From Salinarchaeum sp. Harcht-Bsk1 (GTDB lineage Archaea > Halobacteriota > Halobacteria > Halobacteriales > Salinarchaeaceae), in assembly GCF_000403645.1 (NCBI RefSeq), contig NC_021313.1:806001-870000 (forward strand): DNA of 64,000 nt, given 5' to 3'. The notes below the pieces were generated by a model that had not been told where the DNA came from, made no database searches, and saw only the letters and a list, made by a program, of their open reading frames with translations. A program made the position numbers and the translations under genes. Positions 7,826 to 16,292 of this stretch are shown piece after piece. Every line of letters begins with the position of its first letter. The stretch's first letter is position 1.

Positions 7826-9679
7826 CTACCCCTCCCGTCGCAGCCGCCGCAGGACGAACGCCTCGTCGAGCTTCGCGAGAAAATTGCCGAGCTGCGGGCC
7901 CTCCTCCTGGTCGAAGAAGAGCCGGTACCCCGTCGCGAAGAACTCGCCGACGTCGAGGTCGTGGCGCTTGGCGGCCTCGTAGACCTCGCCCTGGATCGCG
8001 TCGGGATCGTCGTTCGCGGCGATGAAATCGGCGAGGTCGTCGAGCGCCGCCTCGGTGTCGGCATCGATGTCGATATCGGGCATCGACTCGCGCTTGAGTT
8101 CGTAGTTGTACTCGTTGTCCGTGCTGCGGGCCCACTCCCGGGCGCGTTCGACGCGGTCCAGGGCCTCCTCGACGGCCCACTCCGGAGCGTCGTCTGGGAC
8201 GTGGCCTTCTCGCCGGGCGATCTCCTCGCGGAGTTCCGGATCGTCGGTCATGCCGAGCACGGCGGCGAAGGGATAGGGGATGCGGATCCGTTCCTCGCGC
8301 ACTTCGTCGACGAGGAATGGGTAGACGCGCTCCGCGAACGCCACCTCGGCCTCTGTCGCGTCGAGGGAGTCGGCGGTGGCGCCCTCCGCCGCGGCGAAGT
8401 ACAGCCGCTCGATGCGGTCGAACTCGGCGACCAGCTGGTCGAGGTGCTCGATCGAGAAGTCCCGGGCCTTCGACGGGTCCTTCGCGAAGAAGTATCGGAC
8501 GACCTCCGGCTCGATCAACTCGAGGACCTCCGAGACCAGGACGACGTGACCGCCCGAGGAGGAGAAGGGCTCGCCGTCGAGCGTGAACCACTCGTAGACC
8601 ATGGGGAGCGGCGGCTCGATTTCGAAGACCGTCTCCGCGACGTCGACGCCGCTCGGCCAGGAGCCCTCGGCGTGATCCTTGCCGAACGGTTCGAAGTCGA
8701 CGCCGAGTTCCGCCCACTGGGCGACCCACTCGAAGCGCCAGGGCAGCTTCCCCTCGCGGAGCGTCGCGGTGCCCTCGTGCCCGCAGCCCTCGATCGTGTC
8801 GTCGCCGGCGTCGAGGTCCGTACAGCGGTAGTCGACGGTGCCGATCGGCGTGGCACTGGCATCGTCAGAGTCGGTCTCGGCCGTCGGGTCGTCGGCCCCG
8901 GGGACGGGGCCGCCAGCATCGAGATCGACTGACGTGACCGTCTCGGTGAGCTTCCCGCACTCCTCGCAGATCGGGTTGAACGGGACGTAGTCCTCGTCGA
9001 CCTTGTCCTGGTACTGCGCAAGCGTTTCGCGAGCGAGGTCCTCCCGTTCGAGGACGAGTCGTGTCTGGTCGTCGAGCGCCCCCGATTCGTACAGCTCCGT
9101 GTTCGAGACCACGTCGACCGGCACCTGCAGTTGCTCGGCGATGCCGGCGATCAGCGTCGAGAAGTGGGCGCCGTAGGAGTCACAGCAGCCGAACGGATCG
9201 GGAATGTCGGTGTAGGGTTTGCCGAGGTTCTGTCCGAGTGCGGCGGCGTCGACGTCGCCCAGCCCGACGATCTCGCCGTCGAGGTCCGCGAGTTTGCGGG
9301 GGAGTCCGCGGAGCGGGTCGCGGTCGTCCGTCGTGAAGATCTGGCGCACCTCGAACCCGCGCTCCCGGAGGACCTCGGCGACGAAGTAGGGGAGGACGAT
9401 CTCGTTGGCGTTGCCGAGGTGGGGGATGCCCGACGGCGAGATGCCGCCCTTGATCACGATCGGTTCCTCGGGGTCCCGGGCCTCAATCTGATCCGCTATC
9501 TCGTCCGCCCAGAAGGAGTGGTACCCGGCGTCGGCGTCCTGGGTCTGTTCGGCGTCCTCGCCGCCGGTCGCCTGCAGGGTGTAGGGATCCGCGTCGTCGC
9601 TGGCGGAGAGGTCGTCGTCGCTCCCGGTGGCGGGAGCGCCGGTCGTCGATCGCTCGCCCGCGTCGTCGTCAGTGCTCAT
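7826..9679 (-). CDS. lysS: Lysyl-tRNA synthetase, class I
   Basis: 617 residues. It charges tRNA-Lys using the class I fold that most archaea have instead of the class II enzyme. The HIGH-type signature is PHLGN (residues 86-90, in GGISPSGIPHLGNANEI) and the KMSKS equivalent is FSSSGG. NPICEECGKLTE and a later pair of cysteines look like the zinc site. The first 50 residues are an acidic, Ser/Thr-rich extension not expected in the catalytic core. The ATG overlaps the pyrH stop by 4 nt (9676-9679), indicating cotranscription and translational coupling. Confidence 0.95.
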   Translation of the reverse strand: MSTDDDAGERSTTGAPATGSDDDLSASDDADPYTLQATGGEDAEQTQDADAGYHSFWADEIADQIEARDPEEPIVIKGGISPSGIPHLGNANEIVLPYFVAEVLRERGFEVRQIFTTDDRDPLRGLPRKLADLDGEIVGLGDVDAAALGQNLGKPYTDIPDPFGCCDSYGAHFSTLIAGIAEQLQVPVDVVSNTELYESGALDDQTRLVLEREDLARETLAQYQDKVDEDYVPFNPICEECGKLTETVTSVDLDAGGPVPGADDPTAETDSDDASATPIGTVDYRCTDLDAGDDTIEGCGHEGTATLREGKLPWRFEWVAQWAELGVDFEPFGKDHAEGSWPSGVDVAETVFEIEPPLPMVYEWFTLDGEPFSSSGGHVVLVSEVLELIEPEVVRYFFAKDPSKARDFSIEHLDQLVAEFDRIERLYFAAAEGATADSLDATEAEVAFAERVYPFLVDEVREERIRIPYPFAAVLGMTDDPELREEIARREGHVPDDAPEWAVEEALDRVERAREWARSTDNEYNYELKRESMPDIDIDADTEAALDDLADFIAANDDPDAIQGEVYEAAKRHDLDVGEFFATGYRLFFDQEEGPQLGNFLAKLDEAFVLRRLRREG

Positions 9680-10422
9680 TCGTCCCCGCCGGCGGCGTCG
9701 GTCACCGAGCCAGTGCTCCAGTCGTCGGGGTCGGCGCCGCCGTTTTCCGGCAGCACGTCGGTTCCGTCGTGCTCGCCGGTCTCGACGGCCCGCTGGATCC
9801 GCTCCGGTTCGGTGCCGTCGAGGACGATCGTCCGGAGACCCGAGCGCTGGATCACCTTCGCGGCGAGCAAGTCGACCGGCGCGGCGGCGCCCGCGTTCAT
9901 CTCGATGCCAGCGATGCGCTCGACGAGGTCGGCGGCGGAGATCTCGGGGATGTGCTCGGCGTCGGGATCTTTCTTCGGATCGGCGGTGTAGACGCCCGAG
10001 ACGCTCGTACCGTAGACGAGGAGGTCGGCGTCGACGTACTCCGCGAGTGCGGCGCTGACGGCGTCGGTCGTCTGGGCCGGCGCGACGCCACCCATCACCG
10101 CGACGTCGCCGCGGCGGAGCGCCACGCTGGCCTCGTCGTAGGTCTCCGGCGGCGTCTGGACGGCGGCCTCGCCGATCGCTTCGATCAGGAGCCGCGCGTT
10201 CAGCCGCGTCGCCGCGATCCCGATGTCGTCGAGCTTCATCTCGTTGGCGCCAAGCTCGCGGGCGACCTCGATGTACTCGAGCGCGGTCGATCCGCCGCCG
10301 ACCACGACCGACACCTCGTGGCCGGCGTCGTGCAGCGCTTCGACGACTGCCGCGTGGGCTGCGACGCGCTCGGGATCCCCCGGCGAGAGCACGCTTCCAC
10401 CCACCGAAACGACGACGTTCAT
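9676..10422 (-). CDS. pyrH: UMP kinase (archaeal PyrH)
   Basis: 248 residues from the ATG at 10422 (MNVVVSVGGSVLSPGD). It phosphorylates UMP to UDP with the amino-acid-kinase fold. Motifs: the N-terminal VSVGGSV phosphate loop, HEVSVVVGGGSTALEYI, GVAPAQTTDAVSAALAEYVDADLL, and SVSGVYTADPKKDPDAE. The frame is open to 10464, but the core begins exactly at the chosen Met. A TTAAG patch about 29 nt upstream supports it. The C-terminal 35 residues are an acidic extension. It is the first gene of the pyrH-lysS pair. Confidence 0.93.
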   Translation of the reverse strand: MNVVVSVGGSVLSPGDPERVAAHAAVVEALHDAGHEVSVVVGGGSTALEYIEVARELGANEMKLDDIGIAATRLNARLLIEAIGEAAVQTPPETYDEASVALRRGDVAVMGGVAPAQTTDAVSAALAEYVDADLLVYGTSVSGVYTADPKKDPDAEHIPEISAADLVERIAGIEMNAGAAAPVDLLAAKVIQRSGLRTIVLDGTEPERIQRAVETGEHDGTDVLPENGGADPDDWSTGSVTDAAGGDE

Positions 10423-10448
10423 GTTGGCAACGGCTACCCGGAGCCCGC

Positions 10449-10456
10449 TCTTAAGG
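10449..10456 (-). promoter_or_regulatory. TATA-like element of pyrH
   Basis: On the minus strand CCTTAAGA lies 27-34 nt before the pyrH ATG at 10422, consistent with a leaderless transcript covering pyrH-lysS and possibly the S2P gene. Confidence 0.4.
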
Positions 10457-10508
10457 ATTGTCAAGGCTGGATGGGGTCGAATCGCGGTCGCCAGTGTCGG
10501 ACAGGCGT

Positions 10509-10823
10509 TCAGGACCAGACGAACATGTAGGAGTACGAGAGGAAGAAGTACAGCAGGATGATGACGACGGTCAGCTTCACGTGCAGCGTGAACAGGTCGT
10601 GGCTCTCCTCGTCGTACTCCTCCTCGTAGCGCTCGCGCTGGGCGGGGTCCATCGCTTCGGGGTGCTCGACGCCCACGTGGAGGATCCAGAGCCGCTCGGT
10701 CTGCAGTGGGTACTCACAGTAGGGGCAGCGATAGATCTCCGCGCCGTCGGGCACGTCGAGGTCGGCGTCGTCGGGGACGTGCCCGCCGACCTCGTCGGGG
10801 AGCGGGGTCTCGGCGGTGGCCAT
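10509..10823 (-). CDS. Small zinc-finger/membrane protein, haloarchaeal
   Basis: 104 residues from the ATG at 10823 (MATAETPLPDEVGGHVPDD). A zinc-finger-like segment, YRCPYCEYPLQTERLWILH followed by VGVEHPE, offers CxxC plus two histidines. An acidic helix (RERYEEEYDEE) leads to one C-terminal transmembrane segment, LTVVIILLYFFLSYSYMFVW. The architecture suggests a tail-anchored cytoplasmic zinc finger. No function is known to me. It is transcribed toward pyrH with an 86-nt gap and is divergent from the next gene. Confidence 0.75.
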   Translation of the reverse strand: MATAETPLPDEVGGHVPDDADLDVPDGAEIYRCPYCEYPLQTERLWILHVGVEHPEAMDPAQRERYEEEYDEESHDLFTLHVKLTVVIILLYFFLSYSYMFVWS

Positions 10824-10950
10824 TGCCTGAACGTTACGACCCCGAGCCAAAGTGTCCTGCGTTCGGCCCGAACCCGCTCGTGACGACGGGGACCCGCACG
10901 AATCCCCCGCGGTATGCCAACTCACCACCCGGAACCGGTATCCGGGCCGG

Positions 10951-11958
10951 ATGCCAACAACAGGTGTGGCGAGTCCCCTCCGATTCCGGTACGATCCCGC
11001 AGGCTGGTCCGACAAGCGGGTACGCCGGGAACTGTATGCTTCTCTCGACGACTACGCCGGCGTGACCTGGGTCGAACCCGAGCACGACCTCCACGGCTGG
11101 GAGGCCGCGCGATTCGAACTCGACAACGGCGACCTCGCGCTGTTCGTCTGGCGCGACGGCGAGGCCTACTGGCTCGGCAACACCGAGACGCCGAGCGCGC
11201 TCTGGCGGACGAACAAGCACGGCTGGGAGGAGGTCCCCTTCGAGCTGGCCCGCTGGGCGCGCAAGGAGCTCCTCGTCGATCTCTACGATCGAGCGCCGTG
11301 GCTCGAGAACTACGAGTACCTCACCTGGTTCTTCCTCCCCGTCCTGATGAGCAAGGACGGCACGGAGACCGCGCTGAAGTTCTTCAAAGAGCACGCTGCG
11401 GGGTTCCCGAACGCCTCCCGCGAAGCCGGCCTGGAATTCTACGACGAGTTCCTCAAATCCGGCGTCTTCGAGGACGACCGCGAGACGATGGCCGGGAAGC
11501 TCGGTACCAGCGGCCGGCTGGACCTCACGCGGATGCGCGCCGCGATGGGCGAGTTCACCGTCGGCAAGGTGCTCCACGACGCCGGCTATGTCTTCGAGCC
11601 AGAGATCGAACTCGGCAGCGGCTACGCGCTGGACTACCGCGTCGACGACACCCTCGTGGAGGTCGCCCGGCCGCAGCCGCCTGCCAAGCGCTCGAACGCG
11701 AACACCCCGATCGCGGCGGTCAAGGAGACCGCTCGCTCGAAGGGTCGCGGGCAGCTGGACACCCACGCTGGCGCCCTGCTCGTCGTGGACTGTACCAGCT
11801 TCCCCGACGACGCGTGGCGGTCGCTCCGCGCCGAGCAGCCCAACCTCCCCTACCAACCGACGCTCGTGATCCGCGCGAGGCCGGAGGGTCGGATCGAGGG
11901 CTTCGAGGTCGGGAAGGTCCCAATCGACGTCGCGGACGCGGTCGACCTCCCGAACTGA
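10951..11958 (+). CDS. Haloarchaeal protein of unknown function (DUF5784-like)
   Basis: 335 residues from the ATG at 10951 (MPTTGVASPLRFRYDPAGWS). The RFRYDPAGWSDKRVRREL opening and the body (FTVGKVLHDAGYVFEPEIEL, then a VARPQPPAKRSNANTPIAAV stretch) match, as far as I recall, a haloarchaea-specific family labelled DUF5784. The C-terminal half, with YALDYRVDDTLVEVARP, an ETARSKGRGQL segment and a LLVVDCTSF strand, has the look of a nuclease-like alpha/beta domain, but I cannot identify a catalytic triad with confidence. No membrane segment. Upstream in-frame codons to 10852 lack family similarity. Confidence 0.75.
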   Translation: MPTTGVASPLRFRYDPAGWSDKRVRRELYASLDDYAGVTWVEPEHDLHGWEAARFELDNGDLALFVWRDGEAYWLGNTETPSALWRTNKHGWEEVPFELARWARKELLVDLYDRAPWLENYEYLTWFFLPVLMSKDGTETALKFFKEHAAGFPNASREAGLEFYDEFLKSGVFEDDRETMAGKLGTSGRLDLTRMRAAMGEFTVGKVLHDAGYVFEPEIELGSGYALDYRVDDTLVEVARPQPPAKRSNANTPIAAVKETARSKGRGQLDTHAGALLVVDCTSFPDDAWRSLRAEQPNLPYQPTLVIRARPEGRIEGFEVGKVPIDVADAVDLPN

Positions 11959-12037
11959 GCGACTGTTCGTCTCCAGGTCCCGATTTCCCCGTCAGCGCCG
12001 CACAACGCTTTTGCTCGCCGGCAGGGAACCCGGGTGC

Positions 12038-13396
12038 ATGACCGAGGAGTCGTCCGGCGACGCGGACGAGCGGGACGCCGACGAGGGGCCAGCCGACGAC
12101 GAGGAGCACGCAGACGACGAGTTCCTCGACGAGCGCGGCCTCGCACCCGCCAGGAGCGAGGAGGAACCGGACGTCGAAGCAGCGAAGGCCGAACTCGAGG
12201 CCGTGGGCACCGGGCCGGACGACGAGGATGAGGACCCTGATCGCGACGACGGCGAAGTGTCAGCGCACGATGGCGACGAAGGGTCAGCGCACGACGAGGG
12301 CCGAGAGGTGGAGCACGACGACGGCGTAGGGGCTGAACAAGGCCTGGGCGTAGGGCCAGAGCGCGACGACGGCGAAGCGCTCGGGCGCGACGACGATGTC
12401 GAAGGCGAAGGACCCGACGCCGACGATTCGCCGGCGATCGAGATCGTCGACGAGTCGGACGAGGGAGACGACGACCCGACGCCCGAGTCAGGGACCGACG
12501 CCGAGGCACCCAAAGCAGCCGGGGAGCCAGCAGCCGCCGGGGAGTCGACAGCCGCCGAGGCACCGGACGACGGAGCCGAGGACGAAACGGAGGGCGACGA
12601 CGATCCGAACCCCGAGGATCTGGTTCGCGACCCCGACGAGCCACAGGTTACCAGTTCGCTCGAAGACGAAGTCGATACCGACGAGCGAGCAGCGGACGAC
12701 GATGCGACCGACGACGCCGACGCTGCTGACGAGGAGGCTGCTGCCGAGTCGGCGGCCCCAGCCGGAGCGACGGCGGACGCGGCGCAGGCCGAACCCGACA
12801 CCGAAGCCGCCGAGGAAGAAACGGACGCGTCCGACGACTCGGCAGCAGCCGACGAACCCGACCACCAGCCCGGCGTCCCCTCCGACGTCCAGAAGTACGA
12901 TCGCTTCAAGAAGGTCGACGGCTCGCAGTACGACCGCGTCAACGAGTTCCTCCGCGATCGGACCTACATCACCGCCCGCGAGTGGGCGATCGCCCGGCTG
13001 TGCTCGGACTTCCGCACGGAGACCGGCGTGGAGATGACGAAGATCGGCGAGAACCTGCCCGAACTCGTCCCCTTCATGACCGACACGTACACGCCCCAGG
13101 CCGTGAACCAGGCCCGCTCTTCGTTCGAGGACAAGGTCCGGACCGCCGGGGCGACCTTCCTCTACGGTGCGATGAGCGACTTCTTCACCGCCGAGGAACT
13201 CGACGACGTGATGTACGAGGCCACCGAGGTCGCGAAGTTCCTGCTGGAGGTCGAGGGCGTGGAACTCTCGGTCGAGGACGAACTCGAGGCAGAGGACCGC
13301 ATCTCCGCGGTGATGCGGGAGGTCAGGTCGTCGAGCGCGGAACTCCGGCACGAGCGGTGTCCGGAGTGCGGCGCGGAGCTGTCCGGCGGGGACTGA
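12038..13396 (+). CDS. Haloarchaeal DUF5806-like protein with long acidic N-terminal extension
   Basis: 452 residues. Residues 1 to about 285 are extremely acidic and Ala/Ser/Gly-rich with irregular SAHDGDEGSAHDEG-like repeats, probably disordered. Residues about 286-452 are a conserved domain: VQKYDRFKKVDGSQYDRVNE, FLRDRTYITAREWAIARLC and GENLPELVPFMTDTYTPQA, ending in a CPECGAEL half zinc-finger. I recall the domain as DUF5806, haloarchaeal and of unknown role. CGCTTTTGC at 12006-12014 is a plausible TATA for the ATG at 12038. The acidic extension is far longer than I expect for the family. Confidence 0.78.
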   Translation: MTEESSGDADERDADEGPADDEEHADDEFLDERGLAPARSEEEPDVEAAKAELEAVGTGPDDEDEDPDRDDGEVSAHDGDEGSAHDEGREVEHDDGVGAEQGLGVGPERDDGEALGRDDDVEGEGPDADDSPAIEIVDESDEGDDDPTPESGTDAEAPKAAGEPAAAGESTAAEAPDDGAEDETEGDDDPNPEDLVRDPDEPQVTSSLEDEVDTDERAADDDATDDADAADEEAAAESAAPAGATADAAQAEPDTEAAEEETDASDDSAAADEPDHQPGVPSDVQKYDRFKKVDGSQYDRVNEFLRDRTYITAREWAIARLCSDFRTETGVEMTKIGENLPELVPFMTDTYTPQAVNQARSSFEDKVRTAGATFLYGAMSDFFTAEELDDVMYEATEVAKFLLEVEGVELSVEDELEAEDRISAVMREVRSSSAELRHERCPECGAELSGGD

Positions 13397-13508
13397 GTCG
13401 ACGCGGCCAAGAGGCGAGACGGGGCATTGCCCCAGGCGAGTTTCGTGGCGTTTCTCGGCAGGAAACGGTGCGCCCGGCTATAGGCAACCCACCGTCGAAG
13501 GGAATCGT

Positions 13509-14405
13509 ATGCCCTCCCACGGCAACCGCAGCAGACGGACGGTACTACTCGCAGCAGGCGGAACGCTCGCAAGTGCACTCGCAGGGTGCGCTGACGTCGC
13601 CTCGAAACTCCCCGGAGACGACGGCGACGACAGCACAGAGTCGACACTCCGGGCTCGCATCGAGGACTACTTCGCGGCGGTCGAAGGAGAGAACCCCGAC
13701 GCACTGGCAGAGGTCGTACACCCCTCCAGTCCGATGCACCCGGACTACTGGGACGACAACGACGACTGGGAGTTCCAGGGCTACGCCACCGAGGACGGCG
13801 CGACGAACGTGGACTACGAAATCGACGCGGTTCAGACGGACGCGACGGTGGCGGACGTCCGGACGCTCGAGTACGCCGAGTTCTGGTTCGAGGGCGACGA
13901 ACTCGAGACGATTCTCGACGGCGAGGACGTCGCGATCGTCGAACTGGACTCCGACGTCCTCGAGGCCAACGAGCAGGATCACTGGGTCTTCGCGACCGCC
14001 GACGGCGAATGGCGGCTCTTCTTGGCCAGCACCGAATCGTCGGTCCCGACCGACCCCGAGGACGCCTTCCAAGAGCCGATCCACGACCAGGCGAACGACG
14101 TCGTCGACCGGATCGACTGGGACTACGAGCCGTCGTCCGACGGCGAGGGGCGCGAGCAAAACACCGAGTGGGCTCGCGTCGTGCTCACCGACGACCCGGG
14201 TATCGACGCCGACACGATTCGCGTCGAGTCGACGATCGCCGACGCCGAGGCCGAGTTCTACAGCGAGCAGAACGGCCCAGTGTCATCCACCTGGGCGGGG
14301 AGTTGGGCGTCGATCCCGCTGCATCCCGAGGGCGACCAGATCGTCGTGACCGCGATCGACGACGGCGAGGAGACAGTAGTACACCGCGTGCACTACGAGG
14401 GCTGA
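13509..14405 (+). CDS. Tat-exported lipoprotein of unknown function
   Basis: 298 residues. The N-terminus NRSRRTVLLAAGGTLASALA ends in a lipobox with C27, giving twin-arginine export and lipid anchoring. An acidic spacer (PGDDGDDSTES) leads into a globular domain beginning TLRARIEDYFAAVEGENPDA, which reads like an NTF2/SnoaL-type helix, followed by Asp/Glu-rich beta strands. No catalytic motif is evident. A GCTATAGG element at 13478-13485 precedes the ATG at leaderless distance. It stands alone; neighbours offer no pathway. Confidence 0.8.
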   Translation: MPSHGNRSRRTVLLAAGGTLASALAGCADVASKLPGDDGDDSTESTLRARIEDYFAAVEGENPDALAEVVHPSSPMHPDYWDDNDDWEFQGYATEDGATNVDYEIDAVQTDATVADVRTLEYAEFWFEGDELETILDGEDVAIVELDSDVLEANEQDHWVFATADGEWRLFLASTESSVPTDPEDAFQEPIHDQANDVVDRIDWDYEPSSDGEGREQNTEWARVVLTDDPGIDADTIRVESTIADAEAEFYSEQNGPVSSTWAGSWASIPLHPEGDQIVVTAIDDGEETVVHRVHYEG

Positions 14406-14586
14406 GCAGTCCGCCCACGCCACCCTCCACCACGGCGATCCCGCTGACGCTGCTTCCGACCCTCCGACCCCGGTGCACGCCGTCACCCGTCGTATGGACT
14501 GCCAGGAAGCGTCTCCCACTGCAGCCAGTAAGATGTAGCTATGCGCGCGCGGGACGTTTTTCGAGGATCACGTCGAATCACCTGTC

Positions 14587-15003
14587 ATGACGGAGCATCC
14601 TGACGGGCCACCCGAGGTCCCGGTAGTCGGGGACGGCCTGACGCACGAGCGATCGTTCACCACCGAGGAGGTCCTCGAATACGGTCGACTCACGGGCGAC
14701 GACCAGCCGATCCACACCGAACCCGACGAGGACGGACGGCTCGTCGTCCAGGGGCTGCTCACCGGCTCGCTCGCCACGAAGATCGGTGGCGACCTGAACT
14801 ACGTCGCGCGGACGATGGAGTTCGAGTTCCGGAAACCAGTGTACACCGGCGAGCGGATCACCTGCGAGTGCACGGTCGAGTCCCGGTCGGAGCAGGAAGA
14901 CCGCTACCTGCTGGAGATCGACGTCGAATACCGGAACGACGGCGGCGACGTCGTCGCCGCGGGAGCGACATCGGGAGTCATCTGGAAGCAGAACGCTCAG
15001 TAA
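14587..15003 (+). CDS. MaoC-like hot-dog dehydratase
   Basis: 138 residues with the MaoC/R-hydratase pattern: YGRLTGDDQPIHTEPDEDG, where Asp and His are the hydratase dyad, then RLVVQGLLTGSLATKIGGDL and FEFRKPVYTGERITCECTVE. These enzymes hydrate enoyl-CoA or act in related acyl-CoA steps. CGTTTTTCG (14554-14562) is a likely TATA. It converges with the hydroxyacid oxidase 33 nt downstream. The substrate is not predictable. Confidence 0.85.
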   Translation: MTEHPDGPPEVPVVGDGLTHERSFTTEEVLEYGRLTGDDQPIHTEPDEDGRLVVQGLLTGSLATKIGGDLNYVARTMEFEFRKPVYTGERITCECTVESRSEQEDRYLLEIDVEYRNDGGDVVAAGATSGVIWKQNAQ

Positions 15004-15035
15004 TCCGCGTAGGCGCGCCCGTTGCTTTCAGGACG

Positions 15036-16220
15036 TCAGCGCTCCCGTAGCACGGACCGATCGAGCCCTTCGATCGACGACTGACCGGCAAGACCGAGCG
15101 TCAGATCGAGATCCGCGAGGAAGTTCTGCCCGACGGCCCGGACGCCGTCGGCGCCGTCGAGTGCGAGGCCGTAGACGTACGGCCGGCCGAGCATGACGGC
15201 ATCGGCGCCGAGCGCCAGCGCGACGATGGCGTCCGAGCCCCGCCGGATCCCGCTGTCGAAGAGCACCGACGCGTCCTCGCCAATCCGATCGACGACCTCC
15301 GGGAGCATCTCCAGTGCCGGCACCGCCCGGTCGACCTGCCGACCGCCGTGATTCGAGACGATCACGCCGTCGGCACCGCGGTCGACGGCCTCCGCGGCGT
15401 CGTCGGGATGGAGGATACCCTTCACGACGACCGGGAGGTCCGTCTCGCCCACGAGCAGTTCGAGGTCGTCCCAGGTCAGGGAGGGATCGCCGAAGACGTC
15501 GACGAACTCGCGGATTGCAGCGAGTTCGTTCTCGGCCGGATCGACGTCGAGCCGATCGAGGAAGGCGGGATCGGCGAAGTAGTTCGCGAGCCCCTCGCCG
15601 TCGAGGAAGGGGAGGTAGGCCTCCTCGATATCCCGTTCCCGCCAGCTCAGGAGGGGCGTGTCGAGCGTCACGACCAGCGCCTCGAAGCCGGCGTCCTCGG
15701 CGCGCTCGACCAGGCTCTCCGTGACCGCACGGTCGCTGCTCCAGTAGAGCTGGAACCAGCCGCGGCCGTCCTCGTGGGAGAGCGTCTCGGCGACCTGCTC
15801 CAGCCGGAAGGAGGAGACGGTGCTCAGACACATCGGCAGGTCGAGATCCGCAGCGGCCTCCGCCACGGCGATCTCGGCGTCCTCGTGAACGATCGAGAGC
15901 ACGCCGATCGGCGCGAGCAGGACCGGCGCAGCGAACTCCTGGCCCAGTACCTCGACGGAGAGATCACGGTCCTCGACGTCGCGGAGCATCCGCGGGACGA
16001 TCCGCCACTCGGTGAACGCCTCGCGGTTTGCGTCCATCGTCTCCTCGCCGCCCGCGCCGCCGGCGACGTAGCCCGCTGCGCCGTCGTCGAGTGCGTCGAG
16101 CGCTGTGGCTTCGAGGTCCTCGTAGCGAACGGGGAGGTCGGGCGTGACGTCCGCCAGCCCTTGCATGTAGATATTTCGCTGGCGGGTGGGGCCTGGCGGC
16201 TCCGGATCGTCGTCTGGCAT
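15036..16220 (-). CDS. FMN-dependent alpha-hydroxyacid oxidase/dehydrogenase
   Basis: 394 residues from the ATG at 16220 (MPDDDPEPPGPTRQRNIYMQ). Family landmarks: AGYVAGGAGGEETMDANREA, LLAPIGVLSI, LPVVVKGILHPDDAAEA with the FMN-binding Lys, then GVIVSNHGGRQVDRAVPALE with catalytic His and Arg, and LFDSGIRRGSDAI. The NIYMQGLADVTPDLP opening resembles lactate 2-monooxygenase-type members; lactate, glycolate or mandelate-type substrates are all possible. A longer frame adds MACPAVPPV upstream without support. The family usually oxidises an L-2-hydroxyacid to a 2-oxoacid. Confidence 0.88.
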   Translation of the reverse strand: MPDDDPEPPGPTRQRNIYMQGLADVTPDLPVRYEDLEATALDALDDGAAGYVAGGAGGEETMDANREAFTEWRIVPRMLRDVEDRDLSVEVLGQEFAAPVLLAPIGVLSIVHEDAEIAVAEAAADLDLPMCLSTVSSFRLEQVAETLSHEDGRGWFQLYWSSDRAVTESLVERAEDAGFEALVVTLDTPLLSWRERDIEEAYLPFLDGEGLANYFADPAFLDRLDVDPAENELAAIREFVDVFGDPSLTWDDLELLVGETDLPVVVKGILHPDDAAEAVDRGADGVIVSNHGGRQVDRAVPALEMLPEVVDRIGEDASVLFDSGIRRGSDAIVALALGADAVMLGRPYVYGLALDGADGVRAVGQNFLADLDLTLGLAGQSSIEGLDRSVLRER

Positions 16221-16292
16221 GACCGGAGGTACCGCGGGGCACGCCAAAGAAGTTCCTGCGGATCGACCGCGCGCTGGTCGTGCCGAACGGCC

